64,000 nucleotides of DNA, from positions 12,428-76,427 of the forward strand of contig CAZOJT010000012.1 of the NCBI GenBank assembly GCA_964580215.1, read 5' to 3'. Shown here in pieces: positions 1-8,102 of the stretch. Every line of letters starts with the position of its first letter. Within the stretch, counting starts at the first letter, position 1. This stretch comes from SM23-73-3 sp964580215 (lineage in GTDB: Bacteria > Zixibacteria > MSB-5A5 > SM1-73). A program made the position numbers and the translations under genes. A model generated the notes under the pieces. It was given only the letters and a program-made list of their open reading frames with translations, did no database searches and was not told the origin of the DNA.

Positions 1-3000
1 GCCTACTTTTGCGAACTGAGCCAGTAGACTGATCATATACAATTCCACGAGGAACCCATCCACAGTCGTTCTGTGGTGCGGTGTAGCCTACGCTATTGAG
101 TATCATTTCTCCGGGCCAGCCATCATCCACCACCAGATCCTCCCAGCCGTAGCCATAATCATTATAACTGCGGCAGACATCTGTGGGATTATCCTCAGAG
201 ACTAGATCAGGCCTATCCGGCATTCCATAAAAGTCAGTATAAATATAGATGGCAGCAAAGTATGGCTCATCCACACAACACTGTTCCGTCATGGGCAGAC
301 CGATTTTCCAGTGAGCACCATAAGGAAGCTCTACCGTATAGACTGGAGTCGAGCAAAGCTCACTCCCCGGAAGTGGACACTCTGGGGTGCCGACATTCTC
401 CAAGACAAACCCTTGCACCTCGAAAGTCAAGGCGTCAGCTACATTAATGTTGAAGTCTATCTCGGTCACCTCGAAAGGCCAAACATCGACACATCCGAAC
501 TCCTCCGGATCCTGGTAGTTGGCATACCACTCCATTCCATAGAACCAGTCGGTAATGTAATACGCTGGGTTTCCATACAGGTCGCAAAAATCCTTGGTGT
601 ATTCGAGCGGTCCAGCCATGATCTCGGTTTCGGTTCCTGAGGCAGTGTAAGTTGCCGTACTCTTTGTCGGCCGCGTCGGATATAATCTGGAGGGAGCCTG
701 CCGCTCAGTAAGGCTTCCAGCAAGCCATGAGTTGAAGTCGCAGTGGTTTATATGGAGTGTAGATTGATATGCTTTGATATAACAATCGGTAAAAGTTCCG
801 CTACCGATACTGTTGCCCATGACAGTGATTTCATCACAATTCGAGCAGTAAATTCCAATAATGCTGCCCTCACTTGAGGAACCATGCACATAGTTTCCGT
901 GGATGTGGGTTCGGGAATTGAAAGCATAAATTCCATATTTGTAGTTTTCTATGGTGTTATATTCTGCGGCAGCTTCCCCAGGTGGGTAACTTGCCAGACA
1001 GTCCAGATAGATGCCGTAATCTCCTAAACTGTCGCATAAAATCCGGTTGCTTCTCACTTCCGCGTTACCGTTACTGGATTTAATCCCGCAGACATTATTG
1101 TAAAACTTGTTCAGAGAAATATTATCGGTAAAGGTGTCTTGAAGCGTAAGCCCTACGTGTGCACCTTCGATCAGACAATACTGAAGCTGAGCACTTCCCT
1201 CAGAGATAACTCTGATTCCGTACCAGCTATCAAAACTGCCCTCCTCCGGCACGAACTTAATGCTGTCCGTTCTATTTCCTACCGCCACCAGGTGGCCTGC
1301 GACAATCAACTCACATTTTGTCTGGTCAAACCCTGAACGGTATGCGTCTTCGGTTGCAAACATAATGGTTGTATTAGGTAAGAGAGTCAAAGTAACATCC
1401 CGCTCAACGATCACGTCTCCATCGAAATAGACCGTGCCTTGCATGGTTGTGTCGCTGGTGATATGAAAATGACCTAATTCATATCGGTATGGAATAAAGT
1501 TGGGTTTGGTGACCACGACATAAGTATTTTCAGGTTCGATATCCCAATCTGAATAAGCGTAGCCCGCGTCAGACGTCGTGTCGACATGATACTCTGGCAA
1601 ATCTTGGTGGCTGAAACAGACTACTGCGCCTTGAACTGGCTGATCAGATTCATCTCTCACCCAAACGTAATCATCTTCAAAGTTTACTGTCACCTGAAAT
1701 TGTTGCGGAGTATCAGTCCAGATAGGCATTTCCGGAGACCCAAAAAGGTTATGGGAATAAGCAAGGTAACCTGCACCAGGCTTGACTATAGCCTCACAGG
1801 CACCAATATTATAAACAGGGGGCGTTCCCTCATATCCAAAAAGTGCCTTTAAAAAGTCGATTCTGTATTGATTAGAATAATAGATATACCCCCATCTGGT
1901 GTTACCTAAGAAGGCAACCGCACCCCGATCCGCAAAGAAGACCGCCCCTTCAGCAATTGAAGTGTTGCCCCAATGATGGGCTTCGTCATAGGCGGCATTA
2001 TAACACTCTGTGGCATCCAACACAAAATATCTATCTGTGTTAGTTAGATTATCAAGACCATTTCCATCTTCTGGCTCGGAGGACCAATAATCGTCATAGG
2101 TGGTAACCCGCCAGCTTGATCCCGGACCATGATTGCCATGGGTTCTTACCAGGGAAGCGATGCTGTTACCATGATGATTCCAGTTCACCACGCCGTATCC
2201 CTGGCTCATCTCACTTACCACCTGGGCACCGGTGGGGGAAGTTGGATCGGGATGACTATGACTGGGATACTCTTCAGTTAAATCGTGGGTGAAATAGGGA
2301 GGGTAGTATCCCTGACAGCGTTGGGCTTGATGTGCGCCTTGACATTGATCTGCCTGAGTCCAGTAGGCTCTGGTAAGATAGCTGTAATCGCCATTTCCAG
2401 GGTTTTGCTCATACATCAGAATCTTTTCAGTCCAGTTCAGAATCTCTTGTCCATCGGAACAAGGAATCCTTCCCACAAATATCTCCGGATAATAATCAAC
2501 CGCATCTCCCTCACAATTGTAGGCTGGAGTTTCCCCATAATAGGGGTCCAGATCCACATTCCAATCGCCGTTAAAATCGCTGAAATAAAGATCTGCAGGA
2601 ATCATTTTAGGATCACCTGGTGGCCAGGGATCGTCGACTACCCGATGACAGGCTCCGGCTCCTATTCGAGCGGGAACAACGTCTCCTTCGTCATAAGCCC
2701 CGGATGAGAATCCAGCTAAAAGGGAGTAGACTGTGCCATCACTGAGGTAACCCCCCCTTAAATATTGTCGAATCTTACCTGCTTCGTCATAGATTTGTGA
2801 AACTTCATCTCCACTTATCCCACAGCATTCGATGAGGCTGATCTTGGAGAGAGGTGTAACATGAGCTGGTATTCCCTTCCTATTCATCCAGTCGACAAAT
2901 TCAGCAAAATATGAAACCAGAGAATCCGCAGTTATAATAGTATACGGGCTTGGCAAGGGGCATGGACATGGTGGCTTCAGCCCGGTATCGGGTGGTGATC

Positions 3001-3685
3001 CGATACTGTCCACTAATTCGGGCTTATAGCCATAAACTGGAATATCCTCGGGGTTATCCACCAGATGCTTTAAAGCATCATCATAAACCTTTTGCATGTG
3101 CTTTAATCGGATTTGAGGATAAATGGGCTGGTCATCCGATGGAGTTAGGTTTAGGTCAAAGCTAATTGAGGTATAAAGGGTGAGTTCTCCATAAAGCGGG
3201 ACATATTGCAACGGATAAATAGCAATGGTAACAATCCGGTTAGCTCCATCAAAATATCCATGCCTGATCTGCTCGGCTAATTTTCCCGGAAAAGGGGAAT
3301 CGGAATTATATGTTTCAGAATCAGGATCTACCCATGGGGGTGGGGGATTGGTGTCTGTGGGAATGGGATATTGAGCCGGGATTATATTGTAGGTTCCTTC
3401 TATCGATTCTGAAAGTTCGCCGAGAATGATTACCGAGTCCACATTCATATCCGCCGGGATGATGAGGTTCACGTATCTAACCGGCAATCTGGGTTTGCCA
3501 ATCTCAGTCATCAGATCACAATCCTGTAAAGTGACTGTAACATATCCATTTTCTTCTCCAAAGGATAAGCCTGAAGTTGGAGAAGATACTGTGCGGGTAC
3601 CCAACCCATAGGTGGGTGCAACTGTTGCGATGAAGAAAAAAGCGAAAATGCTTAATATTTCTGTGGTTATTTTTAAGGTTTTCAT
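1..3685 (-). CDS. Gingipain-like cysteine protease (family C25) with beta-helix region, 3' end outside window
   Basis: An open frame runs from an ATG at 3685 to the left edge without a stop (about 1228 codons seen). The N-terminus (MKTLKITTEILSIFAFFFIA) is a signal peptide. Residues ~270-600 resemble peptidase C25: a His pair in NWNHHGNS (H504/H505) is followed by a Cys in LDATECYNAAYD (C561), the expected catalytic dyad order, although the His-Cys spacing is longer than the ~33 residues of gingipain R. Next comes a carboxypeptidase-regulatory-like Ig fold (~650-720), then a run of short beta-helix-type repeats (~800-950), then an unrecognised C-terminal part. The product is probably secreted; a sorting domain or dockerin would be expected beyond the window edge but is not visible. 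The downstream heptamer repeat and the FG-GAP gene end nearby, so this gene is probably transcribed separately. The fold and dyad are fairly sure; the substrate is unknown. Confidence 0.8.
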   Translation of the reverse strand, partial: MKTLKITTEILSIFAFFFIATVAPTYGLGTRTVSSPTSGLSFGEENGYVTVTLQDCDLMTEIGKPRLPVRYVNLIIPADMNVDSVIILGELSESIEGTYNIIPAQYPIPTDTNPPPPWVDPDSETYNSDSPFPGKLAEQIRHGYFDGANRIVTIAIYPLQYVPLYGELTLYTSISFDLNLTPSDDQPIYPQIRLKHMQKVYDDALKHLVDNPEDIPVYGYKPELVDSIGSPPDTGLKPPCPCPLPSPYTIITADSLVSYFAEFVDWMNRKGIPAHVTPLSKISLIECCGISGDEVSQIYDEAGKIRQYLRGGYLSDGTVYSLLAGFSSGAYDEGDVVPARIGAGACHRVVDDPWPPGDPKMIPADLYFSDFNGDWNVDLDPYYGETPAYNCEGDAVDYYPEIFVGRIPCSDGQEILNWTEKILMYEQNPGNGDYSYLTRAYWTQADQCQGAHQAQRCQGYYPPYFTHDLTEEYPSHSHPDPTSPTGAQVVSEMSQGYGVVNWNHHGNSIASLVRTHGNHGPGSSWRVTTYDDYWSSEPEDGNGLDNLTNTDRYFVLDATECYNAAYDEAHHWGNTSIAEGAVFFADRGAVAFLGNTRWGYIYYSNQYRIDFLKALFGYEGTPPVYNIGACEAIVKPGAGYLAYSHNLFGSPEMPIWTDTPQQFQVTVNFEDDYVWVRDESDQPVQGAVVCFSHQDLPEYHVDTTSDAGYAYSDWDIEPENTYVVVTKPNFIPYRYELGHFHITSDTTMQGTVYFDGDVIVERDVTLTLLPNTTIMFATEDAYRSGFDQTKCELIVAGHLVAVGNRTDSIKFVPEEGSFDSWYGIRVISEGSAQLQYCLIEGAHVGLTLQDTFTDNISLNKFYNNVCGIKSSNGNAEVRSNRILCDSLGDYGIYLDCLASYPPGEAAAEYNTIENYKYGIYAFNSRTHIHGNYVHGSSSEGSIIGIYCSNCDEITVMGNSIGSGTFTDCYIKAYQSTLHINHCDFNSWLAGSLTERQAPSRLYPTRPTKSTATYTASGTETEIMAGPLEYTKDFCDLYGNPAYYITDWFYGMEWYANYQDPEEFGCVDVWPFEVTEIDFNINVADALTFEVQGFVLENVGTPECPLPGSELCSTPVYTVELPYGAHWKIGLPMTEQCCVDEPYFAAIYIYTDFYGMPDRPDLVSEDNPTDVCRSYNDYGYGWEDLVVDDGWPGEMILNSVGYTAPQNDCGWVPRGIVYDQSTGSVRKSR

Positions 3686-3735
3686 TTTTTCTCTCTCCTT
3701 CCTCGCAAATTCCTCCGCGAGGAAATTAAAAAATC

Positions 3736-3777
3736 TGTTTACCGCCAACTGCTAACTGGCAACTGGCAACTGTCTAC
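3736..3777. repeat. Heptanucleotide tandem repeat (CTGNNNA)6 at a stop codon
   Basis: Six consecutive 7-mers fit CTGNNNA (for example CTGGCAA twice, CTGCTAA, CTGTTTA; one is CCGCCAA). The array overlaps the stop codon of the FG-GAP gene and fills the gap to the upstream region of the C25 gene. The same class recurs at 6599-6672, 43147-43181 and, inside genes, at 3978-4012 and 43396-43423. It resembles the short tandemly repeated repetitive (STRR) heptamers known from cyanobacteria. Confidence 0.8.
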
Positions 3778-5426
3778 TTCAACAAAAGCATTTTCCTTTC
3801 CTCTTTCAAGTTCCCCATGCGCAATTGATAAAAATATATTCCGCTTGCCACCTCCTTTCTCAAGTTATCTTTCCCATCCCAGATCACTTGGTAAGTCCCG
3901 GATTCCTTCTCTTCATCCACCAATGTCCTGACCAATTGCCCCCGAATATTATAGATTCTGAGGGTGATGTGAACGGGAACTTTAAACTTTAAACTTTTAA
4001 CTCTAAACTGAATTACGGTGGTTGTATTAAATGGATTAGGATAGTTCTGGCTTAAATGGAAATGTCTGGTGACCTGTTCCTCTTGATCCTCATACACCGA
4101 AGTGGGGTTAGAGGTGTAAATAAAGATCTTTCCCCTTTCTGTGCTGTCTCCATATGAGGAAATCAAAACCTCTTGGTAACCGTCGCCATTTATATCGCCC
4201 GCATTCGCCATGGTCACCCCGAAATATGTCCATGGCTGATGGTCACCAACTAAAGTAATGTCAAATAAAGTATCCATATCTGGGCTTCCATAAAAAATGT
4301 AAACTTTCCCTTCCCCACTGTCTCCAAAAGACGGGTGACTGACCATAATATCACCAGAACCATCCCTGTTTAAATCTCCAGCAGAAGAGATTCGATAGCT
4401 ACCATGTGATGCTTCCGGCAGTGGTTCTTCTCCCGTTAGGATAACGTCAGCTATGGTATCCGTCTGCGCACCGCCAAAAAAGAGCTTGACCTTAGATTTG
4501 GCACTTATCATAACATCGGGCACGCTATCCCCGTTCACATCGCCGGCACCTGCAATATAATATCCTACAAAGTAAAAACTGGCCGAATCTCCCCAGAAGG
4601 TAACATCCGCAATAGTATCCATGGGGTCGCCGCCAAAGTATATCGAGGCTCGACCCTCAAATCCAGTTGGACCATCGGTGACGGCGCCTATTAGAACATC
4701 GTCATAGCCATCCTGGTTGATGTCGCCAATGCTTTTCACTGAACTGCCAAGACAGTCTTCCTCCCCGCCTTGGATGCAAATGTCAAATTGATCGTCCATG
4801 TTCTCTCCACCAAAATAAATATATGCCCTGCCAGAAGCCAAGCCGCCCGGATAAAAGGGTGCACTGATGATTACGTCATCATAGCCATCGTGATTGACAT
4901 CCCCGGCAGATGATATTGAGACTCCGAATCGCTCGGAGTCCTCATAACTTCCCTGAAAAATCACATCTGGAATGGAGTCCATATCAACTCCGCCAAAATA
5001 GAGAAAAACTTTTCCCGTCCTCCACCATATCTGGTAATTGAAGCCGAAATCTGCCGCTACCATTACATCATCGTAACCGTCATGATTGACGTCCCCGGCT
5101 GAAGCAACTGTAAACCCAAAATTAGAGAAACCTGCCGGACTCCACGGTTCTCCTATCAGTCTCACATCTGGAATGGTATCAAATTCCAAACTGCCAAAGT
5201 AAATATAAGCGTAGCCGGTATCCATGGTCATCTGAGTTGCTCCAATGATTATATCCTTAAAACCATCTCCATTTACATCCCCCGCAGAGGCACACTCCAC
5301 AAAGTAGTCATTTTCATTTTCACCCACCAGAGTTGCCAGAAGCCTTAAGGAGTCAAGGGCAAATGAGCATTTTATACTCAATATCAAACAAACGATTATC
5401 TGTAAAACCAAAAGCTTTCTTTTCAT
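3774..5426 (-). CDS. Secreted FG-GAP beta-propeller protein with C-terminal sorting domain
   Basis: I chose the ATG at 5426 because AGAAGGA lies 5 nt upstream and a clean signal peptide follows (MKRKLLVLQIIVCLILSIKCS); an in-frame ATG at 5483 would overlap the upstream TonB-like gene. Seven FG-GAP / integrin-alpha-type repeats carry calcium loops such as SAGDVNGDGFKDIIIG and SAGDVNHDGYDDV, enough for a seven-bladed propeller. The last ~90 residues form a type A sorting / FlgD-like Ig domain (YPNPFN ... GIYFYQLRMGN ... KMLLLK). The gene is the last of a tolQ-tolR-TonB-like operon, so it may be co-expressed with that energy-transducing complex. Five AT-rich heptamers encode the linker inside the sorting domain (3978-4012). 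Ligand unknown. Confidence 0.85.
   Translation of the reverse strand: MKRKLLVLQIIVCLILSIKCSFALDSLRLLATLVGENENDYFVECASAGDVNGDGFKDIIIGATQMTMDTGYAYIYFGSLEFDTIPDVRLIGEPWSPAGFSNFGFTVASAGDVNHDGYDDVMVAADFGFNYQIWWRTGKVFLYFGGVDMDSIPDVIFQGSYEDSERFGVSISSAGDVNHDGYDDVIISAPFYPGGLASGRAYIYFGGENMDDQFDICIQGGEEDCLGSSVKSIGDINQDGYDDVLIGAVTDGPTGFEGRASIYFGGDPMDTIADVTFWGDSASFYFVGYYIAGAGDVNGDSVPDVMISAKSKVKLFFGGAQTDTIADVILTGEEPLPEASHGSYRISSAGDLNRDGSGDIMVSHPSFGDSGEGKVYIFYGSPDMDTLFDITLVGDHQPWTYFGVTMANAGDINGDGYQEVLISSYGDSTERGKIFIYTSNPTSVYEDQEEQVTRHFHLSQNYPNPFNTTTVIQFRVKSLKFKVPVHITLRIYNIRGQLVRTLVDEEKESGTYQVIWDGKDNLRKEVASGIYFYQLRMGNLKEERKMLLLK
3978..4012. repeat. In-gene heptamer repeat within the sorting domain
   Basis: Five 7-mers (AACTTTA twice, AACTTTT, AACTCTA, AACTGAA on the + strand) are tandem inside the FG-GAP gene and encode the segment RVKSLKFKV between two beta strands of the sorting domain. 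The equivalent segment of the gene at 43186-44772 is also made of heptamers, with a different sequence. Confidence 0.75.
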
Positions 5427-5466
5427 ACAAATCCTTCTCATGAAACGCTTCGCCTTATCTCTAAAA

Positions 5467-6132
5467 CTATTGAATATACTCAAACTCCAGATGAATTCCC
5501 AGATATTCTCCGGTGTATTCCGTCGGGAGTGGTGGAAAGGGGATGCCGGACAGAATCGCCCTCATGGCGGATTGGTCGAACAAATCTATGCCAGAGGACT
5601 TTTCCACCTGGGTGTCTATGATCTGTCCATCCCTTAATATTTTGAAATATATGGTCACCCGCAGGATGGTGGAGGCCTCCACCGGGTTATCCCACATATC
5701 CCTTATTTTACCGAATACCAGGGACAAGTAGTAAGGCGACCCGAAACCAGACCCATCCACTGTGGCGGCGCTGATCCCATTGCCCAGCCCATACTGAGCG
5801 CCCAGCTCATCTTTCTGCGTTACCTTTCCTTCCTCTTTTTTCTTAGAAACAACTTTTCCCGTTTTCTTTGAAGGCGTCTTTCTTTTTTTCTTCTTCGATG
5901 TTGTCTTTTTGAATTCCTTTACCGAAACCCCCTTCTCTGGCTGTTTGGAGACAGTTACAGTTCCCTCTCCTTCCACCCCTTTTCCTCCCCTTCCTCCACT
6001 GGGCAGACTCACCAGACCTACCCGATAAACTACCGGATAACCCTCCAGCTTAGGCGAAGCCGGAGAAAAGAAGAACAGCCCGGTGATGACCGCCGCATGA
6101 ATGATTGTTGATAAAATAAGACTTCTTTTCAT
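5467..6132 (-). CDS. TonB/TolA-like energy-transducing periplasmic protein
   Basis: 221 aa. One N-terminal membrane anchor (about residues 5-24, SLILSTIIHAAVITGLFFFS) is followed by a Gly-rich stretch and a Lys/Ser/Thr-rich linker (~50-105). The C-terminus is TonB-like (about 130-221: KIRDMWDNP, LRVTIYFKILRDGQIIDTQVEKS, SAMRAILSGIPFPPLP, final beta strand HLEFEYIQ). It lies directly downstream of tolR- and tolQ-like genes, giving the gene order of a Tol/Ton motor that couples proton motive force to the outer membrane. No TolB or Pal follows; an FG-GAP secreted protein does. I cannot tell TolA from TonB function from sequence alone. Confidence 0.85.
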   Translation of the reverse strand: MKRSLILSTIIHAAVITGLFFFSPASPKLEGYPVVYRVGLVSLPSGGRGGKGVEGEGTVTVSKQPEKGVSVKEFKKTTSKKKKRKTPSKKTGKVVSKKKEEGKVTQKDELGAQYGLGNGISAATVDGSGFGSPYYLSLVFGKIRDMWDNPVEASTILRVTIYFKILRDGQIIDTQVEKSSGIDLFDQSAMRAILSGIPFPPLPTEYTGEYLGIHLEFEYIQ

Positions 6133-6156
6133 CTCAGTCGTTACGGATTGAGCTTT

Positions 6157-6555
6157 TTATCTGACTGGTTCGGTGACCAGACCCAGATCTTGAATGCCCA
6201 AGCTCTTTATCTTCCCTACCACCTCTATAACCAGCCCATAGGGGATGTCCTTATCCGCTCTCAGATACACGGATCTTGAGCCTTTCTTGCGGGTGACATC
6301 AGTTAAAATCCCCTCAAACCGCTCCAGGTTGGTGACTCTTTCATCTATGTAGATTTTTTGTTCCTTGGTGATAGTCACCACCACTCCTTCTCCCATATCC
6401 TCGGGGGTGGCTTTGGTGCGGGGCAAGTTTATGTCAATTCCGCTCTGCATCATGGGTGCGGCAATCATGAATACGATCAAAAGCACCAGCACCACATCCA
6501 CCAGGTTGGTAACATTTATATCGTGTAATGCGTCGTATGTTCTTTTTTTTGCCAT
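6157..6555 (-). CDS. ExbD/TolR-family biopolymer transport protein
   Basis: About 132 aa from the ATG at 6555 (MAKKRTYDALHDINVTNLVD). This start has GGGGGA upstream. The frame is open to 6612, but that extension is encoded by heptamer repeat DNA and is not a credible N-terminus. One transmembrane helix carries the conserved Asp of the proton path (NLVDVVLVLLIVFMIAAP), followed by a periplasmic domain with the family pattern (IDINLPRTKA, VYLRADKDIPYGLVIEVVGKIKSLGI). It pairs with the TolQ-like protein encoded upstream and the TonB-like protein downstream, forming an inner-membrane motor. Confidence 0.92.
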   Translation of the reverse strand: MAKKRTYDALHDINVTNLVDVVLVLLIVFMIAAPMMQSGIDINLPRTKATPEDMGEGVVVTITKEQKIYIDERVTNLERFEGILTDVTRKKGSRSVYLRADKDIPYGLVIEVVGKIKSLGIQDLGLVTEPVR

Positions 6556-6598
6556 GTTAATAACGTCCCCCGTCCACCGCTGAAAAGCAATTCTCTCT

Positions 6599-6672
6599 CC
6601 GCCGACCGCCATCCGCTGCCAACCACCGATCGGTTTTGGTTTCGCGGCGGACCGTGGACTGTTGACTGTGGA
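6599..6672. repeat. Two heptamer repeat blocks between tolQ- and tolR-like genes
   Basis: Just after the TolQ stop codon a run of 7-mers fits CNGNNGA (CGGCGGA, CCGTGGA, CTGTTGA, CTGTGGA at 6645-6672). A GC-rich second block (CCGCCGA, CCGCCAT, CCGCTGC) lies at 6599-6619. The blocks fill almost the whole spacer between the two genes and create a false open extension of the tolR frame. Confidence 0.7.
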
Positions 6673-6676
6673 CGAA

Positions 6677-7435
6677 TTATTCCATAAGATTTTCCTTCTT
6701 TACCGCAGACAAAAACTCCAAGGCAAAATTATCCACCTGGGTGGAGATCACCTTGAGTTTGTTGTTGAAGAAGTTATATGCCATCACCGCCGGTATGGCA
6801 ACTGCCAATCCCACGATGGTGGCGATCAGCGCCATGGCTATTCCCGGTGCCACTACCGCCAGGCTGGCAGAACCTCTTACCCCGATGGAAGCAAAGGAGT
6901 GCATGATTCCCCATACCGTCCCCAGAAGTCCGAAAAAGGGGCTAACGTTTCCGGTGGTTGCCAGAAAGACTATGCTTTTTTCCAGACGATTGATCTCCTC
7001 CGATCCTACTCTCTCCAGCGTCATCCTGATCACATCCAGTCTATCCTTCTGGGTATTTGTCCCAAGATTCTCCACCATCAAGACCTCTTTGCTCCCCTGC
7101 GGATTTTTCTCACTCCGGCGGAACTCCTCCAGTTCTCTGAAGCCAGCTTCTAACATTTGAGACAAAGGCGTGCGCCTGAAGCTAACGCAGGAGAGATAAA
7201 CCTCAGATAAGGAGCGTCTTTTTCTGAAAAGAGAAAGAAATTTCTCCGTCTCCCTATCGGTTCTTCGGAAAACCGCTATCTTATGGAAGGTAATCGCCCA
7301 GGAGACCACCGACAAAAAAAGGAGTATGATCACTACGATCTGGGCGAAAAGATCCATCTCCCTTACCATCCCGAACAGATTCCCCTCAAATGGACCTGCG
7401 GGGGCAAGAGAGAGCAAGCCTGTTAGGTTAAGCAA
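6677..7435 (-). CDS. ExbB/TolQ-family proton channel protein
   Basis: 252 aa from a TTG start at 7435 with AAAAGGTGA about 6-10 nt upstream. Transmembrane helices lie near residues 28-50 and in the C-terminal half (IVFLATTGNVSPFFGLLGTVWGIMHSF and SLAVVAPGIAMALIATIVGLAVAIPAVMAYNFF), the typical MotA/TolQ/ExbB layout. It is the first gene of the operon tolQ-tolR-TonB-like-FG-GAP and is preceded by a good sigma-70 promoter. It forms the stator ring with the ExbD/TolR partner. Confidence 0.93.
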   Translation of the reverse strand: MLNLTGLLSLAPAGPFEGNLFGMVREMDLFAQIVVIILLFLSVVSWAITFHKIAVFRRTDRETEKFLSLFRKRRSLSEVYLSCVSFRRTPLSQMLEAGFRELEEFRRSEKNPQGSKEVLMVENLGTNTQKDRLDVIRMTLERVGSEEINRLEKSIVFLATTGNVSPFFGLLGTVWGIMHSFASIGVRGSASLAVVAPGIAMALIATIVGLAVAIPAVMAYNFFNNKLKVISTQVDNFALEFLSAVKKENLME

Positions 7436-7512
7436 TTCTGATCACCTTTTCTGTTTTGTGTTTTCCAGCTACCACACCTTGGTTGAAAAAACCATTCGTT
7501 CAAAACTCATAA

Positions 7513-7541
7513 AGAATACGAAACCACATCCTATGAGTCAA
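7513..7541 (-). promoter_or_regulatory. Sigma-70 promoter of the tolQ operon
   Basis: On the minus strand TTGACT and TATTCT are separated by exactly 17 nt, about 80 nt before the TTG start of the TolQ-like gene. Confidence 0.65.
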
Positions 7542-7683
7542 GAAAAAATGACATAATCTTTTCTACACACAAAAAAACCATTTCATCTATATTCTACGAA
7601 CCTCCTTTTTTTCTATTAACCTGCTTCTGTTTAAAGTGATTTAGTCCTCCCAAGAAAATAACACTGAGGGATGAACCGTATGA

Positions 7684-7810
7684 GCCTGTCGAGAAATGTC
7701 ATTCTGACCCCGCCTTTGGCGGGGGAAGAATCTCAAACTCGTATGAGTGCATACGCATTTGAAACATATTGAATTTATTAGATTCTTCACTTCGTTTCCT
7801 ATGGATCCAA
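7684..7810. repeat. Long palindromic intergenic repeat, copy 1
   Basis: The gap between the tolQ operon and the histidine kinase (7436-8102) holds no gene. Within it, ~115 bp beginning GCCTGTCGAGAAATGTCATT is nearly identical, in inverted orientation, to 53715-53840. The left arm reads GTCATTCTGA, a CCCCGCC/GGCGGGG hairpin, then GAAGAATCT; the right arm is the complement (AGATTCTTCACTTCGT). A partial third copy is at 54474-54510. The rest of the gap is AT-rich with no recognisable feature. Confidence 0.75.
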
Positions 7811-8102
7811 ATTCGGATGAGTCAATCCTATTTAGGATACATCTCTATGATTCTAGTGAATAAAACCATAATCTCGTAGAACAAAGTTAATATTGGTCTG
7901 TTTTTATTCTAAAACCTAAAACCTTATCTCCCTTAACCAAGTATTATGACACACCCACAAAGTGGGGAGGGGGATATAGGGGAAGGGGTCTGCTGGATTT
8001 TTCATTCCTTTACCATAAAACTAACCCCTCCTTCTTTTATGCCGATAATCCAAAAGAAGCTTAAAATCAAAGTTTCTTCCAATAATAAAACAAGGGGGGA
8101 AA

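Noticed and set aside
6556..6612. Longer N-terminus for the tolR-like gene
   Set aside because: Encoded by heptamer repeat DNA and unlike any ExbD N-terminus.
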